Origin: Bradyrhizobium hipponense
GTDB lineage: Bacteria > Pseudomonadota > Alphaproteobacteria > Rhizobiales > Xanthobacteraceae
Assembly: GCF_008123965.1 (NCBI RefSeq)
Contig: NZ_VSTH01000172.1
Location: 1-48,201 of the forward strand
Length of the DNA: 48,201 bases
Reading direction: 5' to 3'
The translations under genes and the position numbers were made by a program. Shown here in pieces: positions 8,440 to 18,725 of this stretch (position 1 is the first letter of the stretch; every line of letters begins with the position of its first letter). The notes under the pieces are model-generated. The model was not told the DNA's origin. It searched no databases and worked only from the letters and a program-made list of their open reading frames with translations.

Positions 8440-8506
8440 ATCTAAATACCTTAATCTAGTTTCGAGTATACAGGATTGATTTTTTCCGGCACACGCTCCG
8501 CAAACC

Positions 8507-8593
8507 CCGTCATGCCCGGGCTTGTCCCGGGCATCCACGCTCTTCGTGCCGAGCCCAAGACGTGGACGCCCGGGACAAGCCCGGCCATGACGG
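8507..8593. repeat. Long intergenic palindromic repeat (Bradyrhizobium-type)
   Basis: Two 33-base arms (8507-8539 and 8561-8593) are reverse complements with only two mismatches and enclose a 21-base loop. The arms contain CCCGGGCTTGTCCCGGGC. This element is widespread between genes in Bradyrhizobium and relatives. It lies between two minus-strand genes (phosphoglucomutase and the oxygenase operon), where a transcript would fold into a very stable hairpin. Confidence 0.8.
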
Positions 8594-8617
8594 CGCTGCA
8601 ACGGCTGCGCGAATGCG

Positions 8618-8635
8618 CGCGGGCAGGCGCCCGCG
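8618..8635 (-). terminator. Hairpin just downstream of pgm
   Basis: A 7-base stem CGCGGGC/GCCCGCG with a 4-base loop, beginning 9 bases after the phosphoglucomutase stop. There is no U-tract, so if it terminates transcription it does so as part of a larger GC-rich structure with the palindromic repeat at 8507-8593. Confidence 0.35.
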
Positions 8636-8643
8636 TCGGCGTC

Positions 8644-10290
<1,647 letters not shown>

Positions 10291-10538
10291 TGAAATATCC
10301 TCGTCCTGTCGTGCAGAGATTGCGGGATACCATAGCATCGGCCCTGCCCGCGCCAAGGGCACAACACGCGCGATGGGCAAGCCGTTCCTTGGGCGAGATG
10401 TCCGTCATCCTGCGGCGCGAGGCGCGCGATGCCAATTCATCGCATGCCGAGCGCCCCAGAATGGTAAGCGGCGCACCTTCCAACCCGGCCGGGAGCAGCC
10501 ACGGCTCTCAGCAAATCGGTTGTTAACTCGCAAGATAT

Positions 10539-11348
10539 ATGACATGCCTCATGTTGTGGGATCCGGCACGCCTTAACCTCAACGCAACATGGCGGCACGT
10601 TGCGGTCGTCGTGCTTTGGTTGGCATCGATGTGCGCGCATGCAGAGGACCAGCCTCCAAACGACGCCGAGACGACCTCGACAATTGCCAGTCACGATGGA
10701 GACTTCGGCGCCGGAGAGACGCCGACATCTCGAGCCGCGATCCGAAACATCATCGAACGAGAAACTGCCAAGACCGATCTGCCTGCGGACATTGCAGAGG
10801 CTGTTGTCTTTGTCGAAAGCGGCTACAACCCGACCGTCATCGGCAGCGCCGGCGAAATCGGCCTCATGCAGGTGCGGCCCGAAACGGCTGCGATGCTCGG
10901 CTTTCGCGGAAATGGCGCAGAACTCGCGCAACCGGCCATCAATATCCATTACGGCGTGCTTTATCTCAGCCGTGCATGGCGCCTGGCCGGCGGGGACCTC
11001 TGTCGCGCCCTGATGAAATATCGGGCAGGCCATGGCGAGGAGTCCATGACTCCGCGTTCGCAAGTCTATTGCAATCGCGCCCGCAATCGTCTTCTCGCCA
11101 TGGACTCCGCAGTCGGGCGAGCCGAGGCTGTAGCCATCCCAGCTTCAGCTCCAACGGCGGTAGCGGTTGCGCCGGCGACGAAATCAGCTCGCACTCAGAA
11201 AGCGGAGACTAAGCCTAAGGACGTTTATGCGCGCTACCGTCAAGGTACGACAGCAGCAAGCCGGGCATACTGGGCTGCGCATGAGGCCCGGATCGGCCTC
11301 ATCAAGGCTCGCATCGAAGCGAGATGGAAACGAGTTGCATCACGTTGA
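10539..11348 (+). CDS. Lytic transglycosylase (SLT domain), exported
   Basis: 269 residues. An N-terminal hydrophobic stretch (about residues 16-32, ending SMCAHA-ED) is a signal peptide. The soluble lytic transglycosylase domain spans about 65-175. Its catalytic glutamate is E93 in FVESGYNP, followed by the signature GEIGLMQVRPETA and the conserved NIHYGVLYLS and MKYRAGHG segments. It should cleave the MurNAc-GlcNAc bond of peptidoglycan in the periplasm, releasing 1,6-anhydro ends. The C-terminal 80 residues are Ala/Thr/Lys-rich and unlike the enzyme core, perhaps a wall-interacting tail. Start codons at 10539 and 10551 are in frame; both leave the signal peptide. It is a single gene, so a specific partner complex is not indicated. 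Confidence 0.85.
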   Translation: MTCLMLWDPARLNLNATWRHVAVVVLWLASMCAHAEDQPPNDAETTSTIASHDGDFGAGETPTSRAAIRNIIERETAKTDLPADIAEAVVFVESGYNPTVIGSAGEIGLMQVRPETAAMLGFRGNGAELAQPAINIHYGVLYLSRAWRLAGGDLCRALMKYRAGHGEESMTPRSQVYCNRARNRLLAMDSAVGRAEAVAIPASAPTAVAVAPATKSARTQKAETKPKDVYARYRQGTTAASRAYWAAHEARIGLIKARIEARWKRVASR

Positions 11349-11772
11349 AATATCGTCGGCCGCTAGACGCATCCATAGAACGAATAGCTATTTTTGAAGC
11401 CTGAACCGGAATAGAGATCATGCACAATAGTTTGAGGGTTTTGTTCGCAATCTCGGCGACCGCCGCCCTGGCCTTGTCTGCGTTCCTCGCCATTCGGTTC
11501 GTCGTCGGTTTCAGCGGCTGAACTAGGCGTGTTGTGATGCCCAAACAATATTGGTCACGGTATTGAAGTATTAAGTATGAATTGGCCCACACTTCTCGTT
11601 CGGCGCATCGCCCACCCGGGAATTCGCGCCGAGGGCGTCCAAATCCGCTCGTTGCGGCGCAACTTCAAACGCTGGTTAACGTAAACCAAGCCTTCAGCTT
11701 CGGAATCCGCGTTGGCCCCATTATGGTCCTGCCTCGCAGGGCAAGGCGGTCGCAAAAGCACGGAGCAATTTG
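11349..11772. other. Long intergenic region with one small ORF
   Basis: Apart from a possible 33-residue membrane peptide at 11420-11521, nothing is recognised. GGTTAACGTAAACC near 11674, almost a perfect palindrome, lies about 90 bases before the acyltransferase start and resembles TTAA-containing regulatory boxes of alphaproteobacteria; this is a weak observation. The end of the gap provides GGAG upstream of the 11773 start. Confidence 0.4.
11420..11521 (+). CDS. Possible 33-residue single-helix membrane peptide
   Basis: An ATG-started frame encoding MHNSLRVLFAISATAA and a continuous hydrophobic helix to the end (FLAIRFVVGFSG). The pattern (short polar start, about 20 hydrophobic residues, stop) is that of small single-pass membrane peptides. 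GGAATAGAG upstream is a modest ribosome site. It follows the lytic transglycosylase by 71 bases in the same direction. It may equally be chance; conservation of the frame would decide. Confidence 0.4.
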   Translation: MHNSLRVLFAISATAALALSAFLAIRFVVGFSG

Positions 11773-12954
11773 ATGCAGGGGCAGGCCCGGTCGGCCGCGG
11801 GTCGAACCGACAAAGGCGCAGTCACGCCGTTCGGCCGTTCGCACACGCTCGACTTCCTGCGCGGCCTCGGCATCGCCGGCGTGATGGCGATCCACGTCTC
11901 CCAGTCGTTTCCGTCCGGCATCCGGGCGATTGATTTCGGCTTCATGTGCGGCTGGGTCGGCGTCAACGTGTTCTACTTCGTCAGCGCCATGACGATGTGC
12001 CTGATGTGGACGCAGCGCACATCGGAATCGAACCCGACCCGCAAATTCTACGTCCGGAGATTTTTGCGCATCGCGCCGCTGTTCTGGCTCGCGATCCCGG
12101 TCTACCTCGTCGTCAACGGCACGGGACCGAGCTACAACGCACCTGATGGCATCAGGCCGCTCCAGGTGATCCTGACTGCGACGTTCCTGCACGGCTTCTG
12201 GCCGGACAGCGTCAACAGCGTTGTTCCGGGCGACTGGTCGATCGCAGCGGAGATGACGTTCTATCTGGTCTTTCCGCTCGTGATCACCGCCTTCGGATCG
12301 CGCCGCCATCTCTACCTCGCGCTCGCGATCGTGCTGCATCTCGTCAATGTCTGCCTGTTCAAGCCATGGGCGTTCGCGCTGTTCTCGGCCTATTACGGCC
12401 CCGGCAACGAGGCCTTCGTCTGGAACGCGCTGCACATCAGCTTTCTGAACCAGCTCCCGGTCTTCCTGGTCGGCTGTGCGCTGTTCTTCTCGTTGCGCGA
12501 CGGCTTTGCGAAATCGGACGCGGCGATCTTCGCCGCCTTCGTCGCACTGTCCTATGCAGCCGACCGCGCCACCGGCTCGCACGAATTCAACTATCTGATG
12601 ATCAACCTCGTACTCGGCGCGGGCGTCGCCGGGTGCATCCGCTTCGCGATCCGCTGGCGACCGCTCGAGGCGCTCGGCCGCAATTCATATTCCATGTATC
12701 TGTCGCACTTCGCTGTGATCTACGGCCTGCGCCAGGTCTGGCCGCTCGCGGACGGGCTGATCTCGCTGCTACTTGCTTATGTCGTCATCGCGGCGCTCGG
12801 CTATGTCGTGGCGCGCGTGACGTGGCACCTGATCGAGCGTCGCACGCAGGATCTCGCGCATCGCTTGACCTCTTCAGCGACCAAGACCGCGCCGCGCGCA
12901 GAGGCCGTAGCCGTGACAGGTATCGTGCTGGACGGCCGCAGTGCCGGCGCGTGA
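11773..12954 (+). CDS. Acyltransferase family 3 membrane protein
   Basis: 393 residues with about ten membrane helices. The N-terminal block HTLDFLRGLGIAGVMAIHVSQSF carries the conserved catalytic-type histidine (H41), and FYVRRFLRIAPLFWLAIPVY is the second signature of the acyltransferase-3 (OafA/NodX/ExoZ) family. Such proteins O-acetylate sugars of lipopolysaccharide, exopolysaccharide or Nod factors, passing the acyl group across the inner membrane. The ATG at 11773 is preceded by GGAG; a TTG at 11770 is also in frame. It ends 14 bases before a convergent gene. The acceptor is not identifiable; it lies about 9 kb from the polysaccharide locus. Confidence 0.85.
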   Translation: MQGQARSAAGRTDKGAVTPFGRSHTLDFLRGLGIAGVMAIHVSQSFPSGIRAIDFGFMCGWVGVNVFYFVSAMTMCLMWTQRTSESNPTRKFYVRRFLRIAPLFWLAIPVYLVVNGTGPSYNAPDGIRPLQVILTATFLHGFWPDSVNSVVPGDWSIAAEMTFYLVFPLVITAFGSRRHLYLALAIVLHLVNVCLFKPWAFALFSAYYGPGNEAFVWNALHISFLNQLPVFLVGCALFFSLRDGFAKSDAAIFAAFVALSYAADRATGSHEFNYLMINLVLGAGVAGCIRFAIRWRPLEALGRNSYSMYLSHFAVIYGLRQVWPLADGLISLLLAYVVIAALGYVVARVTWHLIERRTQDLAHRLTSSATKTAPRAEAVAVTGIVLDGRSAGA

Positions 12955-12968
12955 TTGCGGTCAGGCTC

Positions 12969-13859
12969 TCAGGAAGATCCGACCTCGATCCGGAACGACA
13001 ACTGCCGTTCCGCTCCAGCTGCGATATGCATCAGCCCCGGCTTGTCGCTGAACTCGCCGTCGAAGCCTGCGGGGCTGGCATAGCCGCGCCAGGGCTCGAT
13101 GCAGAGGAACGGCGCGCCCGACGGCCTCGACCAGACGCCCAGTTCGCGAAAGCCCCGCCATGACATTTTCAGCCAGGGGCCGCTGGATACACCCTGCCCT
13201 GCCGCGTAGCGGACAGAATTGCTGTTGATGCACTCGAAGATGATGGCGTCGTCGGTGAACAGGGACTCGGACAAGGGAAGCACTGTGCCCCTGACGGGGC
13301 TCGGCTCTGTGGCGGCGCGCAAGAGCCCCTTATCGAGACGACAGACAGGAGATGACTCCTCTTCGGCAAAGGTCAGCGCGTAACTCGCCTTCGATAGTCC
13401 GGGCTGGAGCGGCCAGTTGAAGGCGGGATGACCGCCGAGCGAGGCCGGCAATGTCTCCGCGCCGGTGTTGGCGATCGTGAGCGCAAGGTCGAGCCCAGCG
13501 TCATCAAGCGTATAGGTCGCCGTCAGGCGGAACGCGAACGGATAGAGCGCGCGCGTCGGCTCGCTGTCGCCTAGCACCAGCGTGCAGCGGCTTTCGCCGC
13601 GCTCCGCCCAGGCAAAGCGGCTGTCGCGCGCAAAACCGTGCTGGGTCATGCGGTATGTCTTGCCGCGGTGCCGCAACTCGTCGTTCGCGAGACGCCCGAC
13701 GATCGGAAACAACAGCGGCGCGTGGCGCGGCCAGGCCGGCCCCGCCTGCCAGATGAATTCGAGGCCGTCCTGGTCCTTGAGCGAGCACATCTCGGCGCCT
13801 TGCGCCTTGATGGTCGCCATCATTCCGCGAGCTCGAATGGAATGCGTTTCGTCGATCAT
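12969..13859 (-). CDS. Aldose 1-epimerase-like protein (LacX type)
   Basis: 296 residues of the galactose mutarotase-like fold. Recognisable blocks are PLLFPIVGRLANDELRHRGKTYRMTQHGFAR (substrate-site Arg and His), the GGHPAFNWPL motif with the second histidine, and a C-terminal CIEPWRGYAS with the glutamate that acts as general base in this family. Members interconvert alpha and beta anomers of free sugars, or bind hexose-6-phosphates. The start ATG at 13859 gives a full-length protein. It is monocistronic, convergent with the acyltransferase (14-base gap). The exact sugar is unknown. Confidence 0.83.
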   Translation of the reverse strand: MIDETHSIRARGMMATIKAQGAEMCSLKDQDGLEFIWQAGPAWPRHAPLLFPIVGRLANDELRHRGKTYRMTQHGFARDSRFAWAERGESRCTLVLGDSEPTRALYPFAFRLTATYTLDDAGLDLALTIANTGAETLPASLGGHPAFNWPLQPGLSKASYALTFAEEESSPVCRLDKGLLRAATEPSPVRGTVLPLSESLFTDDAIIFECINSNSVRYAAGQGVSSGPWLKMSWRGFRELGVWSRPSGAPFLCIEPWRGYASPAGFDGEFSDKPGLMHIAAGAERQLSFRIEVGSS

Positions 13860-14048
13860 GTTTCACGTGTACACCTCAGAACCACACGCAGCAAGATACT
13901 GCATGACTAAAGCGCTTGCGAAGAATTATTGCGCAGCCGGAGTTGCGCCTCGGCTGCTCGGACCTCGATAAATCACACTAACTCGGATGCCAGCACATGA
14001 ACTGCGCGTCCTTCTTCGATCGAAGTCGAGGGGCTGTAGCAAGGTCTG

Positions 14049-15290
14049 TCAGGACGAGGCAACGGGCTTAGACTCGGCATGATCGCGACTGGATCGTCGT
14101 GCGCCAGTGAGCTCGTTGGACTTGGAGTTGCGCAACAAGAACAGAGCTCTCCAATCGCGCCGATGACCAAACTCAATATAGCGATAGCTCAAAGCGCTCA
14201 GCGCGATCACTATTGCGAGATACGGCAATGACAATCGAAGCGTGTCTTTCAAGGAAGATGTATCCGGCGGGATCATTTCGACCATGATGATCGAATGCCA
14301 TGCATAGATGCTGTAGCACATGCATCCGACGACTTGAATTGCCCATGCTTCGAATACACGATTTGCCGACCATGCCCCGCACAGCACCGCAAGCAACACC
14401 ACGGAAAACCCGGCGCAAAATATCGTCGTATAGAGAATGCTCACGGCCCAGGGGCCATGATCCTTGAGAAATATGGCCGCAATCATCAGCAGCCCCCCGG
14501 GCAGCAGCCCATGCGAATAGAATTGCCTGAGCGAGGCGCTGTCCCTGGACTTGACATAAAGATCGCAAACCAACATTCCGAAAATGAATTGGTAGCACGA
14601 CCCGAAGATGCCGCCCACAAACGGGCGAAATATGCCGATCCGGTCGACCGCGATAAGATTTCCGACAACCACGAAGGCTGAGCATACGACCACGCTCAAC
14701 AGCACCAGCCTTTCGAGGCTCCACCGCGCGATCAGAAGGATCAACAGCGGAAACAAAAGGCTAAACCAGATTTCAACACCGACGGACCACAACACGGGAT
14801 TGGAGGGGGGCATAAACCCGTGCGGCACAAAAATGAAAAGTGTCGATAGGAGTCCGCCAAGCTCCATATACCAGCCGTGCGATCCAGCGGGAGACTTGGC
14901 ATGGAGTGCAACCGTCACGAGGACGACGATATAGTAAAGGGGAAGCAATCGGGCAGCGCGATGCCAATAGAAATCCGGGAAATCCGCTAGCCGATTGATC
15001 GCCCTCTTTTTTGTGCGATAGGGAAGGTACAGAACGAATCCAGAGAGCACAAAGAAGATATTTACGCCCAAGAAGCCGTGCTTCGCGATAACGGCAAGGA
15101 GACCATTGGGATCGAGCTCGCCGGGAAACGACGGCGTGCTGGATGTAAACGGGACAAACAGATGAAAGACGATCACCATCATAATGGCGAGTCCACGAAG
15201 GCCGTTGACGGCCCCGATCTTCTGCGCGCCGCTTTCTGCGATGGCGGCGGAACCTGGAGATTGTAATAACAAGATGGGCGATCTCAGCAT
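14049..15290 (-). CDS. Acyltransferase family 3 membrane protein
   Basis: 413 residues from the ATG at 15290 (the frame is open to 15356). It has about ten membrane helices. VNGLRGLAIMMVIVFHLFVPF contains H43, the conserved family histidine, and YWHRAARLLPLYYIVVL is the second signature. SVGVEIWFSLLFPLLILLI and the late helix CYSIYAWHSIIMVE also match the OafA-like family. The predicted role is O-acylation of a cell-surface glycan at the inner membrane. It is a paralogue, in the broad sense, of the proteins at 11773-12954 and 43750-44874. A polar, Ser/Arg-rich C-terminal tail of about 30 residues follows the last helix. Confidence 0.85.
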   Translation of the reverse strand: MLRSPILLLQSPGSAAIAESGAQKIGAVNGLRGLAIMMVIVFHLFVPFTSSTPSFPGELDPNGLLAVIAKHGFLGVNIFFVLSGFVLYLPYRTKKRAINRLADFPDFYWHRAARLLPLYYIVVLVTVALHAKSPAGSHGWYMELGGLLSTLFIFVPHGFMPPSNPVLWSVGVEIWFSLLFPLLILLIARWSLERLVLLSVVVCSAFVVVGNLIAVDRIGIFRPFVGGIFGSCYQFIFGMLVCDLYVKSRDSASLRQFYSHGLLPGGLLMIAAIFLKDHGPWAVSILYTTIFCAGFSVVLLAVLCGAWSANRVFEAWAIQVVGCMCYSIYAWHSIIMVEMIPPDTSSLKDTLRLSLPYLAIVIALSALSYRYIEFGHRRDWRALFLLRNSKSNELTGARRSSRDHAESKPVASS

Positions 15291-15495
15291 TTCGTGGTTT
15301 GCTACTTGCGATACTGGCCAGATTGAACCGCCTGTCAATCGACAGTGCTGCCACATTAATCATCAGGACACGATACTGAACGAGCGCGGCCCAGGACGAA
15401 TGCGCGAACAACGCGCCTTCAAATAGTCAATTACCGGATATAGACGGCAGCAGGCTGGCTTTGGGGCATAATTGTGAGAGCGTACGTATAGCTTG

Positions 15496-15915
15496 ATGGC
15501 AGGGCTCCTTATCATATTTGTTCTGGTCGCGATTGGCTTCGCTGCCGGCTATGGCACGCGCGAGCTAATCTCGCGCAAGCGACACGCGGAGTACCTGCAA
15601 TTACAACCCTACATTTCGCCCGCGCTCAGACCCAGGCAATCATCTTCTGATGGACGCACGAGGACGCGACATGCCGGGTCTGAATCGCCAATGGCTGAAA
15701 GGCGACGGACGAACCACGACATCACGCGCTCGTTTCAGGACATATCCATTCACGACCGCAAGCCAGAAAACCCGGCGAGTCCTGCTGGCGGAGACTTGCA
15801 TCTGGTCCAGGCTCATCGGCCTGAGCCAGACGCTGGATCTTTGCAGCCCGCGAACTTCGAACAGAGCCTCGAGGAGTTGGTCGCACTCCTGCAGCGCCGG
15901 AGGCAGGACGTCTAG
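15496..15915 (+). CDS. Hypothetical membrane-anchored protein
   Basis: 139 residues, not recognised as a named family. One N-terminal membrane helix (LLIIFVLVAIGFAAGYG) is followed by the basic stretch RELISRKRH, which would place the rest in the cytoplasm. The remainder is polar, Pro/Ser/Arg-rich and probably disordered, except for a short predicted helix at the end (FEQSLEELVALLQRRR). The start is taken as ATG 15496; ribosome binding is weak (GAGAG at -20). It is transcribed away from the acyltransferase at 14049-15290. Confidence 0.55.
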   Translation: MAGLLIIFVLVAIGFAAGYGTRELISRKRHAEYLQLQPYISPALRPRQSSSDGRTRTRHAGSESPMAERRRTNHDITRSFQDISIHDRKPENPASPAGGDLHLVQAHRPEPDAGSLQPANFEQSLEELVALLQRRRQDV

Positions 15916-16035
15916 GCCCCCTCTACTTCCGAGTCGGTTTGATCAAAAGTCTTTCGCCATGTCTGCGAGTTCGCCTTTTGCAGGTGGTGGTGCCGACCGG
16001 CTGCTTGAGCCACGCCGAGGATGTTCCCGAGTGAG

Positions 16036-16061
16036 CCACTGCCCATTTTGGGCGAAAGTGG
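16036..16061. other. Stem-loop in intergenic gap
   Basis: CCACT-GCCCA-TTT-TGGGC-(GAA)-AGTGG forms two stacked 5-base stems with a three-base bulge, between two plus-strand small-protein genes (gap 15916-16133). No T-run follows. It may be a terminator remnant or the end of a lost mobile element; neither can be shown. Confidence 0.3.
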
Positions 16062-16133
16062 CCCACCCACCAATTGACTAGCAGGCACAGTTAGAAAGTG
16101 GTATCTTTTCAACAGTTCTGTGGTTGAAATGCG

Positions 16134-16475
16134 ATGGTGCCCCCTGTCCAGGACATTCTTGTCGCAATTGAGGAGGACGGAATTTTGATCTTGCTGTTGG
16201 TAGCAAGCGGCGTGGCGGGACTTCTTTTGGGACGCACTTTTCGCGCGTTGGTCCTCATTCCCGCAACGATGCTAATCATGGTTCCAGCGTGGTATTTGGG
16301 CACTGAGCAGGGTTTGGTGACCGGTGTGATATTATTTGTCGTCAGCGCCGTGGTCATGCAGGTGGCGTATTTCGCGACCCTGCTAACCAATCTGCTTCGC
16401 CAGAACCTCTCGCTGCTCGATCAAGTACAGTCGGAGGCATCCCCGCCGTTGCCTGAATCACGAGTCGCGCTCTAA
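16134..16475 (+). CDS. Hypothetical small integral membrane protein
   Basis: 113 residues with three hydrophobic helices (about residues 18-36, 38-54 and 60-85) and a polar C-terminal tail (LLRQNLSLLDQVQSE). No catalytic motif or family signature is recognised. The ATG at 16134 has no strong ribosome site; an internal start would remove the first helix, so the given start is preferred. It stands alone between two gaps, and the downstream gap holds a degraded reverse-strand frame. Confidence 0.6.
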   Translation: MVPPVQDILVAIEEDGILILLLVASGVAGLLLGRTFRALVLIPATMLIMVPAWYLGTEQGLVTGVILFVVSAVVMQVAYFATLLTNLLRQNLSLLDQVQSEASPPLPESRVAL

Positions 16476-17046
16476 TCAATCACTGGCGCGACAGTGGGCA
16501 CGCATGCCGAGGATTTCGTCGCATTGCGACGTGCCCCGGATAAGCCTCAAGCTCGTTTAGTCGCGCGTGCCATAGATGGTATTTTCCACGTCGACAGAGC
16601 CGTCGGTTTGCCCGTCGACCGGTTTCATTGTGATCCTGTCGAGATTTTGCAGTCGGTGCACCGCCGGTCATAGTCGGCTTGCGAACACCTCGAAACCGTC
16701 AGCGGAAAGCCTGTCCCGCGTCACGTCAGCGCACGTCGCATTCCACACTGAATGCCACCTGGGCTCGATCTCCTCAATGAACTAGTAGCATTACGTCAGC
16801 AGTGACTCACGCTGTTCGGGGATTGATGACAATGGCGAGGCGGATCTGGAACCGGCGCCTGTGAAATCCCCGGCCGATATTTCTCTATTGTGCAGAAGAA
16901 GCGCACAGATGGCCTCGCCAATGGACTTATGAAATGCAGATTCGCTGAACCGATATGACTGCCGTCGATGGCACCTATCTTCGCCGTCTTTGTCGTGTCC
17001 TGTCTTAAGATTGCGCCAATGTGTTTGGTTGACTGGAGGATCCAAG
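16476..17046. other. Gene-poor gap with a decayed reverse-strand frame
   Basis: A 571-base gap. The minus strand of 16557-16781 retains protein-like sequence with an internal stop (listed separately). The rest holds no credible gene. TTGACTGGAGGATCC at its end supplies GGAGG for the glycosyltransferase start at 17047. Confidence 0.5.
16557..16781 (-). pseudogene. Remnant of a small protein gene with an in-frame stop
   Basis: Read on the minus strand from 16781, the frame gives FIEEIEPRWHSVWNATCAD continuing to DGFEVFASRL, then TGA (16668-16670), then in the same frame PAVHRLQNLDRITMKPVD and on to TIYGTRD and a stop at 16557. Both halves look like ordinary protein sequence, but there is no start codon ahead of the first half (TAG precedes it). 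This suggests a decayed gene of at least 75 codons. The family is unknown. Confidence 0.35.
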
Positions 17047-18210
17047 ATGGAACTGCTGGCGAGAGCAGCGGCAGCAGGACGCCGTAGCGGCCCATGGGAC
17101 GCATTGCAAGAGTCGATCGAAACGGATCAAGCGGCTGTAGCTCTCTCGATGCCAACACGATTGCGGCCGAAGCAGCGTCCCGGTCCCGTCATTCACCGGA
17201 TCGATACCCGGCCGCTCGATATCGGTGCCGATGAGATCGTGGCGGTCGGCAAACTCCGCAATGAGATGCTGCGACTACCCGATTTCCTGCGCCACCATCG
17301 CCGACTCGGGGTCAGACGTTTCCTCGCGATCGATGATCATTCGGACGACGGCACGCGAGAATTCCTCCTCGATCAGCCAGATGTTCACGTATTCGAGATC
17401 CGCGAGCCGTTTGCAGAATCACGTGGTGGCGCGCGTTGGACCAGCGCCGTGCTCGACCAATTCGCGCCGGGACGGTGGGCGCTGACGCTCGACGCCGACG
17501 AGCTCTTTGTCTACCCCGGCTGCGAAACTTTTGATCTTCGATGGCTGTGCCGCTACCTGGAGAGCGCAGGCGCGGATTGCATGACTGCGGAGATGATTGA
17601 TATGTATCCACGCGTGCTCGGCGGCTCGGAACGCTACCGCGCCGGGGAGAGCCTTGTCGCATTCTGCCCCTACTTCGATTCAGATACCTACGTGAAGCGC
17701 CGTCGGCGCGGCTTTCCGACGAACTACCTGATTGGCGGAGCGCGAGCGAGACTGTTCTATGATGAGTCGATGCCGCTGAAGATCGCGCTCTACGACGCGC
17801 TCGTACGGCTGCTTGAGCCCTACGGACTGGCGCGGCTTCTGCCTGCAGTCAACATCACGCGCTGGGAGCCACCGCTGCTTACTAAGGTGCCGCTCGCGCG
17901 CTGGTTGCCCGGCCGTCGCTATATCGCCGCCGGTCACCTGATGGCCCCGCGCGGCAAGCCAGGCGACGTCACGGGCGCCCTGCTCCATTTCAAGTTTCTC
18001 CACGACTTCACAGACAAGGTCGCCGCCGCCGTTCGCGAGGGGAATTACTACCGCGGATCGGTCGAGTATAAACGCTACGCGGAGCGGCTCGCTCAGGATC
18101 AGTCATTCGAACTCACCTATCCGAAAAGCCGGATCTACCAATCGTCGGATGATATTGTCAGTTGCGGTCTGATGCGCTTCTCCCCGGCCTACCAGGCCGC
18201 GATGCGATAA
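17047..18210 (+). CDS. Glycosyltransferase family 2 (Glyco_tranf_2_4 type)
   Basis: 387 residues. The block GADEIVAVGKLRNEMLRLPDFLRHHRRLGV followed by FLAIDDHSDDGTREFL is the diagnostic start of this GT2 subgroup, and LTLDADELFVYP supplies the DXD metal-binding motif. The enzyme should use a nucleotide sugar in the cytoplasm to extend a surface glycan. The first 57 residues before the GT domain are low in structure. The frame is open from 16990, but ATG 17047 is chosen because GGAGG stands nine bases upstream. It is the first polysaccharide-type gene of the right-hand part of the window and is convergent with the DCC gene. The linkage formed is unknown. Confidence 0.82.
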   Translation: MELLARAAAAGRRSGPWDALQESIETDQAAVALSMPTRLRPKQRPGPVIHRIDTRPLDIGADEIVAVGKLRNEMLRLPDFLRHHRRLGVRRFLAIDDHSDDGTREFLLDQPDVHVFEIREPFAESRGGARWTSAVLDQFAPGRWALTLDADELFVYPGCETFDLRWLCRYLESAGADCMTAEMIDMYPRVLGGSERYRAGESLVAFCPYFDSDTYVKRRRRGFPTNYLIGGARARLFYDESMPLKIALYDALVRLLEPYGLARLLPAVNITRWEPPLLTKVPLARWLPGRRYIAAGHLMAPRGKPGDVTGALLHFKFLHDFTDKVAAAVREGNYYRGSVEYKRYAERLAQDQSFELTYPKSRIYQSSDDIVSCGLMRFSPAYQAAMR

Positions 18211-18332
18211 CCCTAACCATCGCTTCCGAAACATCGGGCGGAGTCCTTTTCTCGAATCGTCACCGGGCTCCATCGTTCCACTTGATGAACTTTTTGGAAG
18301 ACCGGTACGCGCTGTTCTGGAGCACGCACTGA

Positions 18333-18725
18333 TCAGAGCTCACCGATCAGCTTGCGGCCGAGCAGCCGAAGGAGAAGTTTCCTTCCACGCACGAGCGTCG
18401 GATAAAGTGCCCGTGCGAGGCGCGGCCGTGAGAACACGAGCCGATTGACCCGGTTGAAAAATGTCGCTTCGCCGGCAAGCGTTGCCAGCAGATACATTGC
18501 CTCGGCCCCATAGTAATACTGCCTACGCCAGCGAACCACCATGCCTTCATTTAGATCGAGGTTGTGCGCGCGGATCTCGCCCACGATCGGATGTTCCGAA
18601 CGCGCGTCGATCAGGTGGACGCGCTGCCCCTGCTCCCGCAACTGGTATAACAGAACATAACGGCTGCATAAGGGGCATTCACCGTCATACACAACCCAGA
18701 TCTCGTCATCGCCATCTTGGGTCAA
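18333..18725 (-). CDS. DCC-family thiol-disulphide oxidoreductase-like protein (DUF393)
   Basis: About 130 residues. WVVYDGECPLCSRY carries the defining D-G-x-C-x-x-C motif (C17 and C20 from the TTG at 18725), in a thioredoxin-like fold. The family is described as a putative thiol-disulphide oxidoreductase; its substrates are not established. The frame extends to a TTG at 18776, but either start overlaps the end of the upstream HTTM-like gene (20 or 71 bases), so translation is probably coupled. In many bacteria DCC and HTTM domains occur as neighbours or as one fused protein, which supports a joint function here. Confidence 0.78.
   Translation of the reverse strand: MTQDGDDEIWVVYDGECPLCSRYVLLYQLREQGQRVHLIDARSEHPIVGEIRAHNLDLNEGMVVRWRRQYYYGAEAMYLLATLAGEATFFNRVNRLVFSRPRLARALYPTLVRGRKLLLRLLGRKLIGEL

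Noticed and set aside
7034..8479. 481-codon open frame on the plus strand
   Set aside because: Antisense to the GntR and Rieske oxygenase genes; no motif.
16021..16080. Possible insertion-sequence end
   Set aside because: The hairpin resembles motifs seen near some transposons, but no transposase remnant, target duplication or matching second end is present.
16576..16785. 69-codon plus-strand frame
   Set aside because: The opposite strand reads more like a real (decayed) protein; the plus-strand frame shows no ribosome site or motif.
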